Assembly: GCF_016859125.1 (NCBI RefSeq)
Contig: NZ_CP069338.1
Location: 7,689,501 to 7,753,500 of the forward strand
Length of the DNA stretch: 64,000 bases
Direction: 5' to 3'
From: Archangium violaceum
GTDB lineage: Bacteria; Myxococcota; Myxococcia; Myxococcales; Myxococcaceae
A program made the position numbers and the translations under genes. The notes beneath the pieces were generated by a model, which had not been told where the DNA came from, did no database searches, and saw nothing but the letters and a program-made list of their open reading frames with translations. Of this stretch, positions 24,031-33,069 are shown one piece after another; the stretch's first letter is position 1; each line of letters starts with the position of its first letter.

Positions 24031-24885
24031 ATGAGCACAACGGCAGAGTTCTTCTTCAAGTATCACGGCCTCGGCAACGACTTCATCGTGCTGGATTGCC
24101 GTCAATCCGGAACGGACATCGATGCGGAGTTCTCGCGCCAGGTCTGCGACCGGCGCCGGGGCGTGGGCGCGGACGGAGTCCTCTGCCTGCTGCCGTCGGA
24201 GACCGGCATGGCTCGGATGGTGGTGCACAACGCCGATGGCAGCATCGCGGAGATGTGCGGCAACGGCCTGCGCTGCGCGGTGAAGTTCCTGGTGGACCAC
24301 TCCGGTGAGAAGCCCGAGCGCATCGAGGTGGAGACGGGCGCGGGGCTCCTCTCGTGCAAGCCCGGCTACGGCGTGGACGGCGTCGCCGAGGTGGAGATCT
24401 CCATGGGGCCCGCCCGGCTCGTGGCGCCCAACCTGCCCTCGGGCGCCAGCGGCCAGCCCTTCCTGGACGCTCCCGTGCCTGGCTACTCGGGGCTGCGCGG
24501 CCATGCCATCAGCATGGGCAACCCGCACCTCGTGTTGCTCGACCAGCCGCTCGAGGACGCCAGCCGCCTGGGCCCCGAGCTGGAGCGGCACCCCGGCTTC
24601 CCGGATCGCACCAACGTCGAGTTCGTCCGGGTGGACAAGGACGGCCTGACCGTCGTGGTGTGGGAGCGGGGCTGTGGCCTCACCGAGGCCTGCGGCACCG
24701 GGGCCTGCGCTGCGGCCGTGGCGGCGGTGCTCGCGAAGAGGCTCCCGGCGGATGCCTGGCTGCGTGTCACCCTGCCGGGCGGGGACCTGCACATCCAGGT
24801 GCCCTCGGACCTGTCGGACGTCCGTCTCCGCGGTCCCGTGTCCTTCGTCTTCACGGGCGTTGTTCCGGATCTCCCGGGCCGGTAA
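24031..24885 (+). CDS. dapF: Diaminopimelate epimerase
   Basis: Predicted 284 residues. The two catalytic cysteines sit in the family motifs EMCGNGLRCAVKF (near residue 72) and EACGTGACAAAVAA (near residue 225), and the N-terminus reads KYHGLGNDFIVLDCR. It interconverts LL- and meso-diaminopimelate for lysine and peptidoglycan synthesis. It lies 15 nt after the giant coiled-coil gene and 37 nt before the receiver-protein gene, so it is likely co-transcribed with both. Whether this reflects shared function in cell-envelope growth is open. Confidence 0.97.
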   Translation: MSTTAEFFFKYHGLGNDFIVLDCRQSGTDIDAEFSRQVCDRRRGVGADGVLCLLPSETGMARMVVHNADGSIAEMCGNGLRCAVKFLVDHSGEKPERIEVETGAGLLSCKPGYGVDGVAEVEISMGPARLVAPNLPSGASGQPFLDAPVPGYSGLRGHAISMGNPHLVLLDQPLEDASRLGPELERHPGFPDRTNVEFVRVDKDGLTVVVWERGCGLTEACGTGACAAAVAAVLAKRLPADAWLRVTLPGGDLHIQVPSDLSDVRLRGPVSFVFTGVVPDLPGR

Positions 24886-24922
24886 CCTCCGCCGTCCACC
24901 TCCCCCCGTCGAGTCCACCGCC

Positions 24923-26773
24923 GTGGCTGGTCCCATTCTCGTCGTCGACGACGACAACTTCTTCCGGCAGCTCGCCTCCGACATGCTCACCCGGAGGGGT
25001 TATCGCGTCGTCGCGGTGGAGAGCGCCGCCGGGGCCCTGGAGGAGGTGGCGCGCGAATCCTTCGACGTGGTCATCACCGACGTGGTGATGCCCGGGATGG
25101 ACGGCTTCGCCCTCACCGCGAGGCTGCGGGAGCGGGATCCCGACCAGGAGATCATCCTCGTCACCCAGCGCACGGACGTGAGGGGCTCGGCCATGGCGCT
25201 GAGCGCGGGCGTGGCCGTGGTCCTCACCAAGCCCGTCGACGAGACGGACGTGTTGCTCTCCGTGGAGCGGGCCGTGGAGCGCGCCCAACTGCGCCGCGAA
25301 CGCAGCCAGCTCCAGACGGAGAACCTCGAGTTCGCCCGCTACCAGAACCTCCACCAGCGGTGCCTGGAGTTCCTCTCCCAGCCGGATCTCGAGTGGCTCC
25401 AGGAGCGCGTGGCCGCCGAGCTCGCCTCCGTCTGCGATGCCCAGAGCGCCGCCCTGTGGATCGCCGATGACCGGGGGCACCTCGTCCTGCGCGCCTACCG
25501 CGGCCTGCTCGACAGGCAGTTCCTCGCCGAGCGCATGAGCCCGGAAGGGCCGCTCGGCAACCGTCTGCGCGAGGCCATGCCGTGGATCGCCCGCGACGAG
25601 CGCTCGCCGGTGCTCTACGTCCCCTTCGTCATCAGTGGGGAGATCATGGGCATGGCGCAGCTGTCGGATCCGCTCGCCGGTGACTTCCGCACCGAGCACG
25701 TGCGCTACGCGAAGATCCTCGGCGACTCGGCGGCGGTGGGCGTCAAGAACGGCCGCCGGATGCTGGCGCTGCAGCGGCTGGGGCTCCGGGATCGTGACAC
25801 CGCCGCCTACAACCTCAGCTACTTCACCGACTATGCCTCCAAGGAAATCTACAAGGCGCGGCGCTACGGGCGGACGTTCTCGCTGCTGACGTTCAGCGTG
25901 GACAACCTGCCCATGGTGCGCATGCGCCTGGGGGCGGCGGACGCGAAGCTCGCGGTGCGCGGCATCATCAAGGCGTTCTCGCGCATCGTCCGCGACTCGG
26001 ACGTCATCGCCAAGGCGAGCGATCAGGAGTTCTACCTGCTCCTGCCGGAGACGGACTTCTTCGGCGCGATGATGTTCGTGCGCCGCGCCCTGGCCGCCGT
26101 GCGCGAGGAGCCGGAGGCGCAGGAGGTGGAGGCCCGCCTGCCGCTGGCGCTGGTGGGAGGGGCGAGCACCTTCCCCAAGGATGGCGAGGACTTCGACGAG
26201 CTGGTGCACCGCTGCCGCCGGCGCATGGACGAGCGGCGCTGCTCGCTGCAGCGCAAGCTGATGCTGGACACGCTGCCCTTCTGGGACGAGGTGGATCTGC
26301 TGCTCGGCAACGCCTCCAGCCCCAAGCTGCCGGTGGAAGAGGGCGCCGAGCCCTCGCGCCGCGGCAAGGTGAGCGACGTGCTCTTCGACGAGCTGCAGGC
26401 GGAGATCGCCCGCGAGCTGATGCGCGATCCGAGCTCGCGCGGGCTGTTGTACGTGGGCAGCCCCGAAATCAAGGCGGATCTGCCCATCGCGCTGGGGCTG
26501 GAGTCGGCCCCTCCCGACATGTCCTCGCGCGTCTATCTGCTGGGGCGGCGCGCGGACATGGAGTCGCACCCGGCGCTCACGCCCGTCTTCCTGGAGGGGG
26601 ACGAGCGCATGGGCCGGCACGAGTTCATCCTCTGGCTCTCGGAGAACGCGGCCTACGCGCTCATCCAGCGCCGGGGGCTCGGCGCCACCTGGGGGTTCCA
26701 CTCGTCGGACACCGCCGTGGTGGATGGGCTCATCACCCGGTTGCAGTCCGAGTACGACCTGCAGCCGTACTGA
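24923..26773 (+). CDS. Receiver-GAF-degenerate GGDEF signalling protein
   Basis: Predicted 616 residues starting at GTG 24923 (VAGPILVVDDDNFFRQL). The receiver domain (about 1-120) has the acidic pair DDD, phospho-acceptor Asp in VVITDVVMPGMDGF and KP in VLTKPVDETD. After a coiled linker comes a GAF domain (about 140-290) and then a GGDEF-like domain (about 300-440) with YNLSYFTDYASKEIYKARRYGRTFSLLTF, but the signature GGDEF is replaced by KASDQEF, so diguanylate cyclase activity is unlikely. The C-terminal 170 residues look alpha/beta but unknown (SSRGLLYVGSPEIKADLPIAL). It is 15 nt upstream of another receiver protein, so the two probably act in one pathway. Confidence 0.85.
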   Translation: MAGPILVVDDDNFFRQLASDMLTRRGYRVVAVESAAGALEEVARESFDVVITDVVMPGMDGFALTARLRERDPDQEIILVTQRTDVRGSAMALSAGVAVVLTKPVDETDVLLSVERAVERAQLRRERSQLQTENLEFARYQNLHQRCLEFLSQPDLEWLQERVAAELASVCDAQSAALWIADDRGHLVLRAYRGLLDRQFLAERMSPEGPLGNRLREAMPWIARDERSPVLYVPFVISGEIMGMAQLSDPLAGDFRTEHVRYAKILGDSAAVGVKNGRRMLALQRLGLRDRDTAAYNLSYFTDYASKEIYKARRYGRTFSLLTFSVDNLPMVRMRLGAADAKLAVRGIIKAFSRIVRDSDVIAKASDQEFYLLLPETDFFGAMMFVRRALAAVREEPEAQEVEARLPLALVGGASTFPKDGEDFDELVHRCRRRMDERRCSLQRKLMLDTLPFWDEVDLLLGNASSPKLPVEEGAEPSRRGKVSDVLFDELQAEIARELMRDPSSRGLLYVGSPEIKADLPIALGLESAPPDMSSRVYLLGRRADMESHPALTPVFLEGDERMGRHEFILWLSENAAYALIQRRGLGATWGFHSSDTAVVDGLITRLQSEYDLQPY

Positions 26774-26788
26774 TCCGGAGGAGCGACC

Positions 26789-28291
26789 GTGGCCCAGGTG
26801 CGAAAGATCCTCATCGCCGATCCCGATCTCGAGTCGGTCCGCCCGCTCTCGCGTGCCTTGCGCACGCGAGGCTACCAGGTGCACTACGCGCCGGACGGCT
26901 CGCGCGCCCTGGAGGTGGCGGTGCTGCGCCACCCGGACCTCATCCTCTTCGATGAGGCGTGCCGGATGCTGGACGCGCGCACCTTCATCAACATCCTGCG
27001 CACCAACCCGCGCACGGATGACATCCCGGTGGTGGTCTCCACCGGCCAGTTCGAGGCGGACAAGCTGCGCGGCCTGCGCGACGGCTTCCTGCGCAAGCCC
27101 TTCAACATCGACGAGGTGCTCTCCCGCATCGAGCACGTCTTCCGCCGCAACGAGGCGGCGAAGGATCTCAAGACCGATGTCCAGGAGATCGAAGGCTCGC
27201 TCAGCCAGCTGAGCATCCCGGATCTGATGCAGATCCTCGGGATGAACAAGCGCAGTGGGAAGCTGACGCTGGAGCGGGGCAACGAGCGCGGGGAGATCGT
27301 CGTGGCGGAGGGCCGCCCGGTGAACGCGCGCGTGGGCCGCGCCGAGGGAGAGAAGGCCCTCTTCCGGCTGCTGGTGTGGACCGAGGGCTCCTTCACCTTC
27401 TCCCCGGGAAACACCGGGGGCAAGCCCCGCATCCAGCGCGCCGTGGACGACGCCCTGCTCGAGGCGATGCGGCAGGCGGACGAGGTGAACCGGCTGCTGC
27501 CGGGGCTGCCGGCGCGCAACACCCGGCTGGTGCTCGCGCCCGAGGCGGACCTGACGCAGGACCAGCACCCGGTGACGGCGCAGGTGGTGGAGTTGTTGCG
27601 CCAGCCGCGGGCGCTCGGCGAGGTGCTGGACCTGGCGCCGGCCACGGACCTGGAGGTGGTGGGCGTGCTGCACACGCTCCTCCAGAAGGGCGTGGCCCGG
27701 ATGTCCGAGGGCGAGCGGGAGGAGGGGACGGGTCCGCTGCTGGGGCCCGCCGAGCTGCACGCGCTGCGAGGGCGCATCCTCCGGGGCCGGGGTCCTTCTC
27801 GCGAGGCGACCGCGAAGCTCTTCGTCTGCGGCAGCGGCCCGGCGGTGGCACGGCGGTTGCTGTCCCAGCTCCCCGACATCGCGGCCGTGGCCGCCGACCC
27901 TCCGGCCGTGAAGAGCGGCTTCGGGACGCTGGGACGGCTGGACCTGAACGAGCTGCTGCACCTGGACTTCTGCGTGCTGCCTCCCGCCGAGGCGGCCAGG
28001 CCCCTATGGCGGCCGTTCAGCACCGGGGCGCTGGGGGCGCTCCTCTTCGACACCTCGGAAGCGGCGGTGCGGCTGGCGCACTTCCTGGCGTGGGACATCC
28101 GCATGCCGGTGGTGGTGGTGGGGCACCCCGTCCCGGCGGAGCTCCAGGGGGCTCCCGCGGGCGCCACCAGTGTGGGGGAGGAGCTCACGGAGGCCCTGCG
28201 CAACCTGCTCATCCTGGCGCTCAACCCGGCGCCCCTGTTGCCCGGTGTGCCACAGGCACAGGTCCCGCGGGCTCCCGCCACCGCCGGGTAG
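26789..28291 (+). CDS. Receiver-DUF4388 protein with a degenerate GTPase-like C-terminal domain
   Basis: Predicted 500 residues from GTG 26789, with GGAGGAG just upstream. The receiver domain covers about 1-125 (ILIADPD; LILFDEACRMLD with the likely phospho-Asp; RKPFN). A DUF4388/PATAN-type domain (about 137-240) begins GSLSQLSIPDLMQILGMNKRSG. After a winged-helix-like part, the last 140 residues align in pattern with Ras-like small GTPases of gliding-motility type (FGTLGRLDLNELLHLDFCVL, STGALGALLFDTS), but the P-loop is CGSGPAVARRLL, without GKT/S. It is therefore probably a pseudo-GTPase. In myxobacteria such modules are linked to polarity and motility control, which is inference here. Confidence 0.82.
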   Translation: MAQVRKILIADPDLESVRPLSRALRTRGYQVHYAPDGSRALEVAVLRHPDLILFDEACRMLDARTFINILRTNPRTDDIPVVVSTGQFEADKLRGLRDGFLRKPFNIDEVLSRIEHVFRRNEAAKDLKTDVQEIEGSLSQLSIPDLMQILGMNKRSGKLTLERGNERGEIVVAEGRPVNARVGRAEGEKALFRLLVWTEGSFTFSPGNTGGKPRIQRAVDDALLEAMRQADEVNRLLPGLPARNTRLVLAPEADLTQDQHPVTAQVVELLRQPRALGEVLDLAPATDLEVVGVLHTLLQKGVARMSEGEREEGTGPLLGPAELHALRGRILRGRGPSREATAKLFVCGSGPAVARRLLSQLPDIAAVAADPPAVKSGFGTLGRLDLNELLHLDFCVLPPAEAARPLWRPFSTGALGALLFDTSEAAVRLAHFLAWDIRMPVVVVGHPVPAELQGAPAGATSVGEELTEALRNLLILALNPAPLLPGVPQAQVPRAPATAG

Positions 28292-28336
28292 GAGCCTTCT
28301 CGCACTCGGAGAGAACGGGTCGTAGGATCTCCGTCC

Positions 28337-28984
28337 ATGACTTCCGAGAGCAAGTGTCCCGGCTGTACCCACTCTCTCCAGGCCTTCAGCCCGCGGACGC
28401 CCTCGGGCGCCGGACTCGAGCTGGAGCGCTGTCCCCAGTGCGGAGGATGCTGGGGCGCGCGCGGACGCATCCAGAATGCCTTCGGCGCCGCCGCCCGGCA
28501 CCAGCTCATCGGCGGCTTGACGGTCCGTAACTGCGTGGAGTGTCGGATCCTCATGACCCCCGCGGTGCTTCCCTCCAACGTCACCGTCGAGGTGTGCTCG
28601 GCGTGCCATGGCATGTTCCTCGATGCCGGGGAGCTGGAGCAGCTCGGAGTCCGGGACCCCGGCCGCTCCCCCGCGCGCGCCGGCCTCCCGAAGCCCGCGG
28701 GCACGCCACGTCCCACCGTCGCCCCTCCGCCTCCGCCTCCCAGGCCGATTCACGAGGAGCACGAGCCCCCCAGCGTCCTGGTCGACCTGGAGGACGAAGC
28801 GCCCACCGAAAGCGCGGGCACCTTCGAGTGCGTCGAGTGTGGTCAGCGCAAGCCCCTGCGTGAAGGACAGGCGCTGCGGGACGGCCTGGCCTGTCGCGCC
28901 TGTATGAAGGCGCGCGTGGTGGGCCGCGAGAACGACGAGGCGTTCAGCCTGGGCAACCTCTTCCGCGGGCGAGCCAGGTCTTGA
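28337..28984 (+). CDS. Zinc-ribbon (zf-TFIIB-like) protein
   Basis: Predicted 215 residues with repeated Cys pairs: CPGC (about 7-10), CPQCGG (about 33-38), CVEC (about 69-72), CSACHG (about 89-94) followed by MFLDAGELEQL (typical of zf-TFIIB proteins), and a C-terminal CVECGQ ... CRACM ribbon (about 165-195). The middle is Pro-rich (VAPPPPPPRPIHEEHEPP), likely a flexible linker. The function is unknown; zinc ribbons of this type mediate nucleic-acid or protein contacts. Its stop overlaps the TTG start of the following histidine kinase gene. Confidence 0.85.
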   Translation: MTSESKCPGCTHSLQAFSPRTPSGAGLELERCPQCGGCWGARGRIQNAFGAAARHQLIGGLTVRNCVECRILMTPAVLPSNVTVEVCSACHGMFLDAGELEQLGVRDPGRSPARAGLPKPAGTPRPTVAPPPPPPRPIHEEHEPPSVLVDLEDEAPTESAGTFECVECGQRKPLREGQALRDGLACRACMKARVVGRENDEAFSLGNLFRGRARS

Positions 28985-30291
28985 AGTTCCCCCTCTTCGA
29001 CAGAGTGAGTACGGCCCCGGGCAGGAAGTCCCTGGTCTTCGCCGCGGTCCTCCCGCTGCTGACCCTGCTCGACGTATTCACCTTGCCCGCCATGCGTCTG
29101 GACGCGTTCCTGGCGCGAGCGTCCTGGGCCCTGGAGTTGGTGGCCCTGGCCCTGCTGTTCGAGCACGCCGCCGAGAAGCAGCGGCGCTGGCTCATCCTGG
29201 GTCATTGCGCGCTGGGCAGCTTCTTCTACCTGTCCCTCGTCTACACCACGGGGGGGCTCGAGAGCCCGTACGTCCACCTCGTGCCCACCCTGCCGCTGCT
29301 GACGGCCTTCACCTATCCCGAGGAGTCGGGCTCGGCCGTGGCCTGCGGTATCGGGTGCGCGCTGGTCATGATGGCGCAGGTGCCGATGGGGACGGCCTCC
29401 TTCGCCCAGACCGCGGGGTGGTTGTCCATCCTGGGGTCGGCCACGTTCTTCGGGGTCTTCGGCTCGAACCAGTTCCGCAAGGCCGCGGCGGCGCAGAACG
29501 AGTCCCGCCTGGAGCGGGCCCGCCGCGAGACGCTGGAGAAGCTCGCCAGGGCCGAGCTCAAGCGCACCCAGTCCGAGCGGCTGGCCACCGTGGGCCGCCT
29601 GGCCGCCGGCGTGATGCATGAGATCAACAACCCGCTGGCCTTCGTCCGCGCCAACATCCACTTCATCGAGACCGAGGTGCTCGCCCAGCCGCTCTCCGCC
29701 GAGCTCCGTCAGGAGTTGGAGGAGGTGTTCGCCGAGACGAACGCGGGCATGGACCGCATCCAGCAGATCATCACGGACCTGAAGGGCTTCTCCCAGAGCA
29801 TGGACGCGGAGGCCGCGTCCGAGTGCGAGCTGCTGGGGGTGGTGGAGGACGCGGCGCGCCTGGCGTCGATCCGGCTCAAGAGCGTGGCGACGCTGAAGGT
29901 GGAGGTGCCCGCGGCGCTGCCCAGGGTCTTCATCACGCCTCGGCGGCTCGCGCAGGTGCTGCTCAACCTACTCGTCAACGCCGGTGACGCCCTGGAGGGG
30001 GCGCGTGTGTCCCAAGGGGAGATCCGCGTGCGGGGCGAGGTGCGGGGCGAGCGCGTGGTGCTGCTGGTGGAGGACAACGGTCCGGGTTTCCCGCCGGATG
30101 TGTTTCCGCGCCTCTTCGAGAGCTTCTTCACCACCAAGGGCCCGGAGAAGGGGACGGGCCTGGGCCTGTCCATCTCCCGCGATCTGGTGGAGCGCTTCGG
30201 TGGCTCGCTCGTCGCGGAGAACCGTCAGGAGGGCGGCGCCCGCCTGCGCATCGAGCTGCCCATCCATGCTCCGGAGAAGGCCGGGGCCTAG
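28981..30291 (+). CDS. Membrane sensor histidine kinase
   Basis: Predicted 436 residues. It starts most likely at TTG 28981, overlapping the preceding stop (TTGA). A GTG at 29005 is an alternative. Five or six hydrophobic segments form the N-terminal sensor (about 18-170), with no periplasmic loop long enough for a ligand domain. The kinase core has the H-box GVMHEINNPLAFVR (His near residue 213), N-box VLLNLLVNAGDAL, G1 VEDNGPGF and FFTTKGPEKGTGLGLSIS. This is the NtrB-like HisKA family that often signals to sigma-54 activators. The cognate regulator is not adjacent. The 3' end overlaps by 4 bp the convergent gene at 30288. Confidence 0.9.
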   Translation: MKFPLFDRVSTAPGRKSLVFAAVLPLLTLLDVFTLPAMRLDAFLARASWALELVALALLFEHAAEKQRRWLILGHCALGSFFYLSLVYTTGGLESPYVHLVPTLPLLTAFTYPEESGSAVACGIGCALVMMAQVPMGTASFAQTAGWLSILGSATFFGVFGSNQFRKAAAAQNESRLERARRETLEKLARAELKRTQSERLATVGRLAAGVMHEINNPLAFVRANIHFIETEVLAQPLSAELRQELEEVFAETNAGMDRIQQIITDLKGFSQSMDAEAASECELLGVVEDAARLASIRLKSVATLKVEVPAALPRVFITPRRLAQVLLNLLVNAGDALEGARVSQGEIRVRGEVRGERVVLLVEDNGPGFPPDVFPRLFESFFTTKGPEKGTGLGLSISRDLVERFGGSLVAENRQEGGARLRIELPIHAPEKAGA

Positions 30292-30623
30292 AGGTCTCCC
30301 TCGAGCGCGTCGCGCACGCCCGGCAGCTGGGCGAGCAGCTCCAGCTCGGCGGCTTTCAGATGGGACACGCGGCGTCCGGCGATCCGCTCGAAGTGGAGCT
30401 CGATGCGGTGCTCGCCCTCGTCGTTGACGTGGCGGAAGAGGCGGGCACGCCGGCCCTCCCGCACGCAGGCGAGGATGTCCTTGTGGATGCTGTTCAGCCG
30501 GCGATACACCTTCAGCGCCATCCGACCCTCGGGGGTGTCGAACGTGTGGAAGTGCCGGTTGCGCGACAGGGGCCGCGCCGGATCATGGAGCCTCTCCACG
30601 AGGCGCCTCACGAATGGGTCCAT
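30288..30623 (-). CDS. Hypothetical protein
   Basis: Predicted 111 residues starting MDPFVRRLVERLHDPARPLS. The body FHTFDTPEGRMALKVYRRLNSIHKDILACV followed by EHRIELHFERIAGRRVSHLKAAELELL is well ordered and looks like a small conserved soluble domain, but I do not recognise the family. Its stop codon overlaps the stop region of the convergent histidine kinase. It is divergent from the TPR lipoprotein gene with only 40 nt between start codons. Confidence 0.65.
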   Translation of the reverse strand: MDPFVRRLVERLHDPARPLSRNRHFHTFDTPEGRMALKVYRRLNSIHKDILACVREGRRARLFRHVNDEGEHRIELHFERIAGRRVSHLKAAELELLAQLPGVRDALEGDL

Positions 30624-30663
30624 CGACGGCGCAGGATAACATCCGCTACCCTCCATCTCAGCG

Positions 30664-31986
30664 ATGCATTTGAAACTTCCCCGCCCGCTCTGGGCCCTGC
30701 CATTGTTGCTCTCGCTCGCCTGCAAGGACCCCGAGACGCTCTCGGTCCAGTCCCGGGAGAGGAAGATCCAGGCGAAGATGGACGAAGGTCGTGGCCTCAT
30801 GACCAGCGGCCAGCCCGAGCTGGCCGCGAAAGCCTTCACCGAGGCCGCGGGCCTGATGCCCGACAGCACCGAGCCGCTCATCGAGCTCGCCGAGGCCCAG
30901 CGCCGGGCGGGCAACACGGGCGCGGCCATCCTGGCCCTCAAGCAGGCCATGGCCCTCAACCCCGCCGAGGCCCCCGCCATCAAGCGCAAGCTGGCCGAGC
31001 GCTACAAGCATGACGGGCGCATCCGCGAGGCCATTGGCGTCCTGATGGAGCTGCGCGACACGGATCAGCTCGAGGACACGGACGTGCTCGAGCTGGCCCA
31101 CCTGCAGACGATGGAGGGCCAGCACGAGGCCGCCTTCAAGACACTGGAGCGCATCCAGCAGGAGCGCCCGGACGACGTGAACGCCAAGGTGGTGGAGGCG
31201 GAGATCCTCCTGGCCAAGGGCGACGAGGTGCTCGCCGCGAAGCTGATGGATCGGCTCCTGGAGGAGCAGCCGGGGCTCGTGTCGGCGCGGGTGCTGCGTG
31301 CCCGCTACTTCCTCCAGAGCGGCTATGCGGAGTACGCCGAGCAGGATCTGGCGCAGGTCCAGGGCGAGGGGGCCATGAACCCGGAGCTCGTCTCGGTGCG
31401 GGCGCGGGTGCTCTCCACGCTCGATCGCCACAAGGACGCGGAGGCCCTGCTCTCCAAGGCGGTGGCCCTCTACCCGCAGAACGCGGAACTCATCTCCCGG
31501 CTCGCCGAGACGAAGCTGGCGCTGGGGAACAAGCTCGAGGCCCTGGCGAAGGTGGAGCAGGCGCTGAAGGTGCAGCCGGATTCGGCGCGTGCCCTCTATG
31601 TGCGGGGCCGCGTGCAGGAGGCCCAGGGAGACATGAAGCGCGCGAAGGAGGACTTCGGCTACGCGCTCAACGAGAACCCCCGCTTCGCGCCGGCGCTCTC
31701 GCGGATGTGGCGCCTGCAGCGGCAGGCCGGTGAGCGGGAGGAGGCCATGGCCACCCTGGAGCGGCTCGTCGGCGTGGGCGAGGCCTTGCTGGAGGAGAAG
31801 GTGGCGCTCGCCGATCTGTACGCGCAGGCCCGGATGAAGCCCGAGCAGGGCCTGAAGCTCATCGGCGAGGCGCTCAAGCAGGACGCGGCCAACATTCAGT
31901 ACCTGGAGATCCAGAAGGAACTGAAGAAGGCACTGCCCCGGAAGAAGAAGTCGGGGCCCATCATCATCCGCGGTGGGCGGCGCTGA
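30664..31986 (+). CDS. TPR-repeat lipoprotein
   Basis: Predicted 440 residues. The N-terminus has a signal peptide with lipobox LSLAC (Cys near residue 19), so it is anchored in the inner or outer membrane. After that come about ten tetratricopeptide repeats, visible as LAAKAFTEAAGLMPDSTEPLIELAEAQ-type units with A8, G8 and P32 positions (for example AILALKQAMALNPAEAP and ALAKVEQALKVQPDSARALY). TPR lipoproteins scaffold envelope complexes (assembly of secretion, pili or polysaccharide export), but nothing nearby fixes the partner. The C-terminus KKKSGPIIIRGGRR is basic. Confidence 0.87.
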   Translation: MHLKLPRPLWALPLLLSLACKDPETLSVQSRERKIQAKMDEGRGLMTSGQPELAAKAFTEAAGLMPDSTEPLIELAEAQRRAGNTGAAILALKQAMALNPAEAPAIKRKLAERYKHDGRIREAIGVLMELRDTDQLEDTDVLELAHLQTMEGQHEAAFKTLERIQQERPDDVNAKVVEAEILLAKGDEVLAAKLMDRLLEEQPGLVSARVLRARYFLQSGYAEYAEQDLAQVQGEGAMNPELVSVRARVLSTLDRHKDAEALLSKAVALYPQNAELISRLAETKLALGNKLEALAKVEQALKVQPDSARALYVRGRVQEAQGDMKRAKEDFGYALNENPRFAPALSRMWRLQRQAGEREEAMATLERLVGVGEALLEEKVALADLYAQARMKPEQGLKLIGEALKQDAANIQYLEIQKELKKALPRKKKSGPIIIRGGRR

Positions 31987-32024
31987 GCGTCGCGGCCCGG
32001 GAGGCGCGGCATGTCGCGCGCGGC

Positions 32025-32987
32025 TCAGCTCCCGGTCAGCACCACCACGTGGCCGATGACGGGCTGACCCGCCTGCCTGCGCAGGATGTCCTCCCGTTCC
32101 ACCACCGGACGCAGGCCCACCGCGCTGGCGCAGCCGCGCACGTAGTCGAGGTGGTGTGCATAGCGCGCGCTCGGCAGGAGCCGGTACCCCGGCTCGGTTC
32201 CCTTCTCCACGGTGAACGCGAACAGGCCTCCGGGCGCGAGCCTTCGGGCCGCGCGCTCGAAGAGCGGCTCCAGCGCGCCGATGTAGACCAGCACGTCCAC
32301 GGCGACGATCAGATCGTGGTGGGCCGTGGAGGCGCCGAGCTCCGCGGTGATCTCCCCGGCCCGCAGCATGTCGTAGACGCCGCGCTCGCGTGCCTTGGCC
32401 AGCATGCCCGTCGAGAGGTCGATTCCCTCCAGGCGCCGGGCGAAGGGCCGCAGGAGTGGACCGGCCAGCCCGGTGCCGCAGCCCAGGTCGAGCACATCGA
32501 GCGCCTTCCGTTCACCGAGCACCGCGCGCACCGCGTCCATGAGCCGCTCGGGCGCGCGGTAGGCGAGGAACCCGCGCAGGCTGTCATCGAAGCTCGGGGC
32601 GTAGACGTCGAACAGCGCGGTGACATAGGCATCGGCCGATCGCTCCGGTGGCGTGCTCCCGGTCTCGGCCGCTTCGAGGTAGGCGATCACCGAGTCCATC
32701 GCCTCCTGGGGGACCCCCATGTCACGGCAGCGCCGCGCGTGGAGCTGCCGGCGCAGGGGTGCCTCCTCGTCGGCCCTCCCGAGCTCCCGGAGGAGGGAGA
32801 CCAACATCTTCAGGGCGTCCTTGTCCTCGGGCTGTTGCTCGAGCTGCTCATGCAGGGCCGCCTCGGCCGCCTGGGTCTCCCTCCGGGACCACAGCACGTG
32901 GGCGCCGTACGTGGGGGGCACGAGCTCCGCCCCTTCGAATCCACAGGCTTCCAGACGCGCACGCCAATCGATGGGGGAGGGTTTCAT
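32025..32987 (-). CDS. TPR-methyltransferase family protein
   Basis: Predicted 320 residues from MKPSPIDWRARLEACGFEG. Residues about 30-80 look like a TPR pair (AEAALHEQLEQQPEDKDALKMLVSLLRELGRADEE). Residues about 130-290 form a class I SAM-dependent methyltransferase: VLDLGCGTGLAGPLL (motif I), LEGIDLSTGMLAKARERG (motif II) and HDLIVAVDVLVYIGALEP (motif IV). This is the predicted TPR-methyltransferase type seen in proteobacteria, substrate unknown. It is divergent from the SDR gene at 33070. Identity as a methyltransferase is firm, the target is not. Confidence 0.88.
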   Translation of the reverse strand: MKPSPIDWRARLEACGFEGAELVPPTYGAHVLWSRRETQAAEAALHEQLEQQPEDKDALKMLVSLLRELGRADEEAPLRRQLHARRCRDMGVPQEAMDSVIAYLEAAETGSTPPERSADAYVTALFDVYAPSFDDSLRGFLAYRAPERLMDAVRAVLGERKALDVLDLGCGTGLAGPLLRPFARRLEGIDLSTGMLAKARERGVYDMLRAGEITAELGASTAHHDLIVAVDVLVYIGALEPLFERAARRLAPGGLFAFTVEKGTEPGYRLLPSARYAHHLDYVRGCASAVGLRPVVEREDILRRQAGQPVIGHVVVLTGS

Positions 32988-33069
32988 TGAGTGAGTGAGG
33001 CACAGGGTACACCCCGAGAGCTCCACAAGACCATTGACGCGGTGCGCACTCCCTGGGAAGCGTGGCGTC

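Noticed and set aside
24851-27961. 1036-codon open frame on the minus strand opposite the two receiver proteins
   Set aside because: Composition (His/Arg/Leu-rich) and lack of motifs mark it as an antisense shadow, which is common at this GC content. The plus-strand genes have clear domains.
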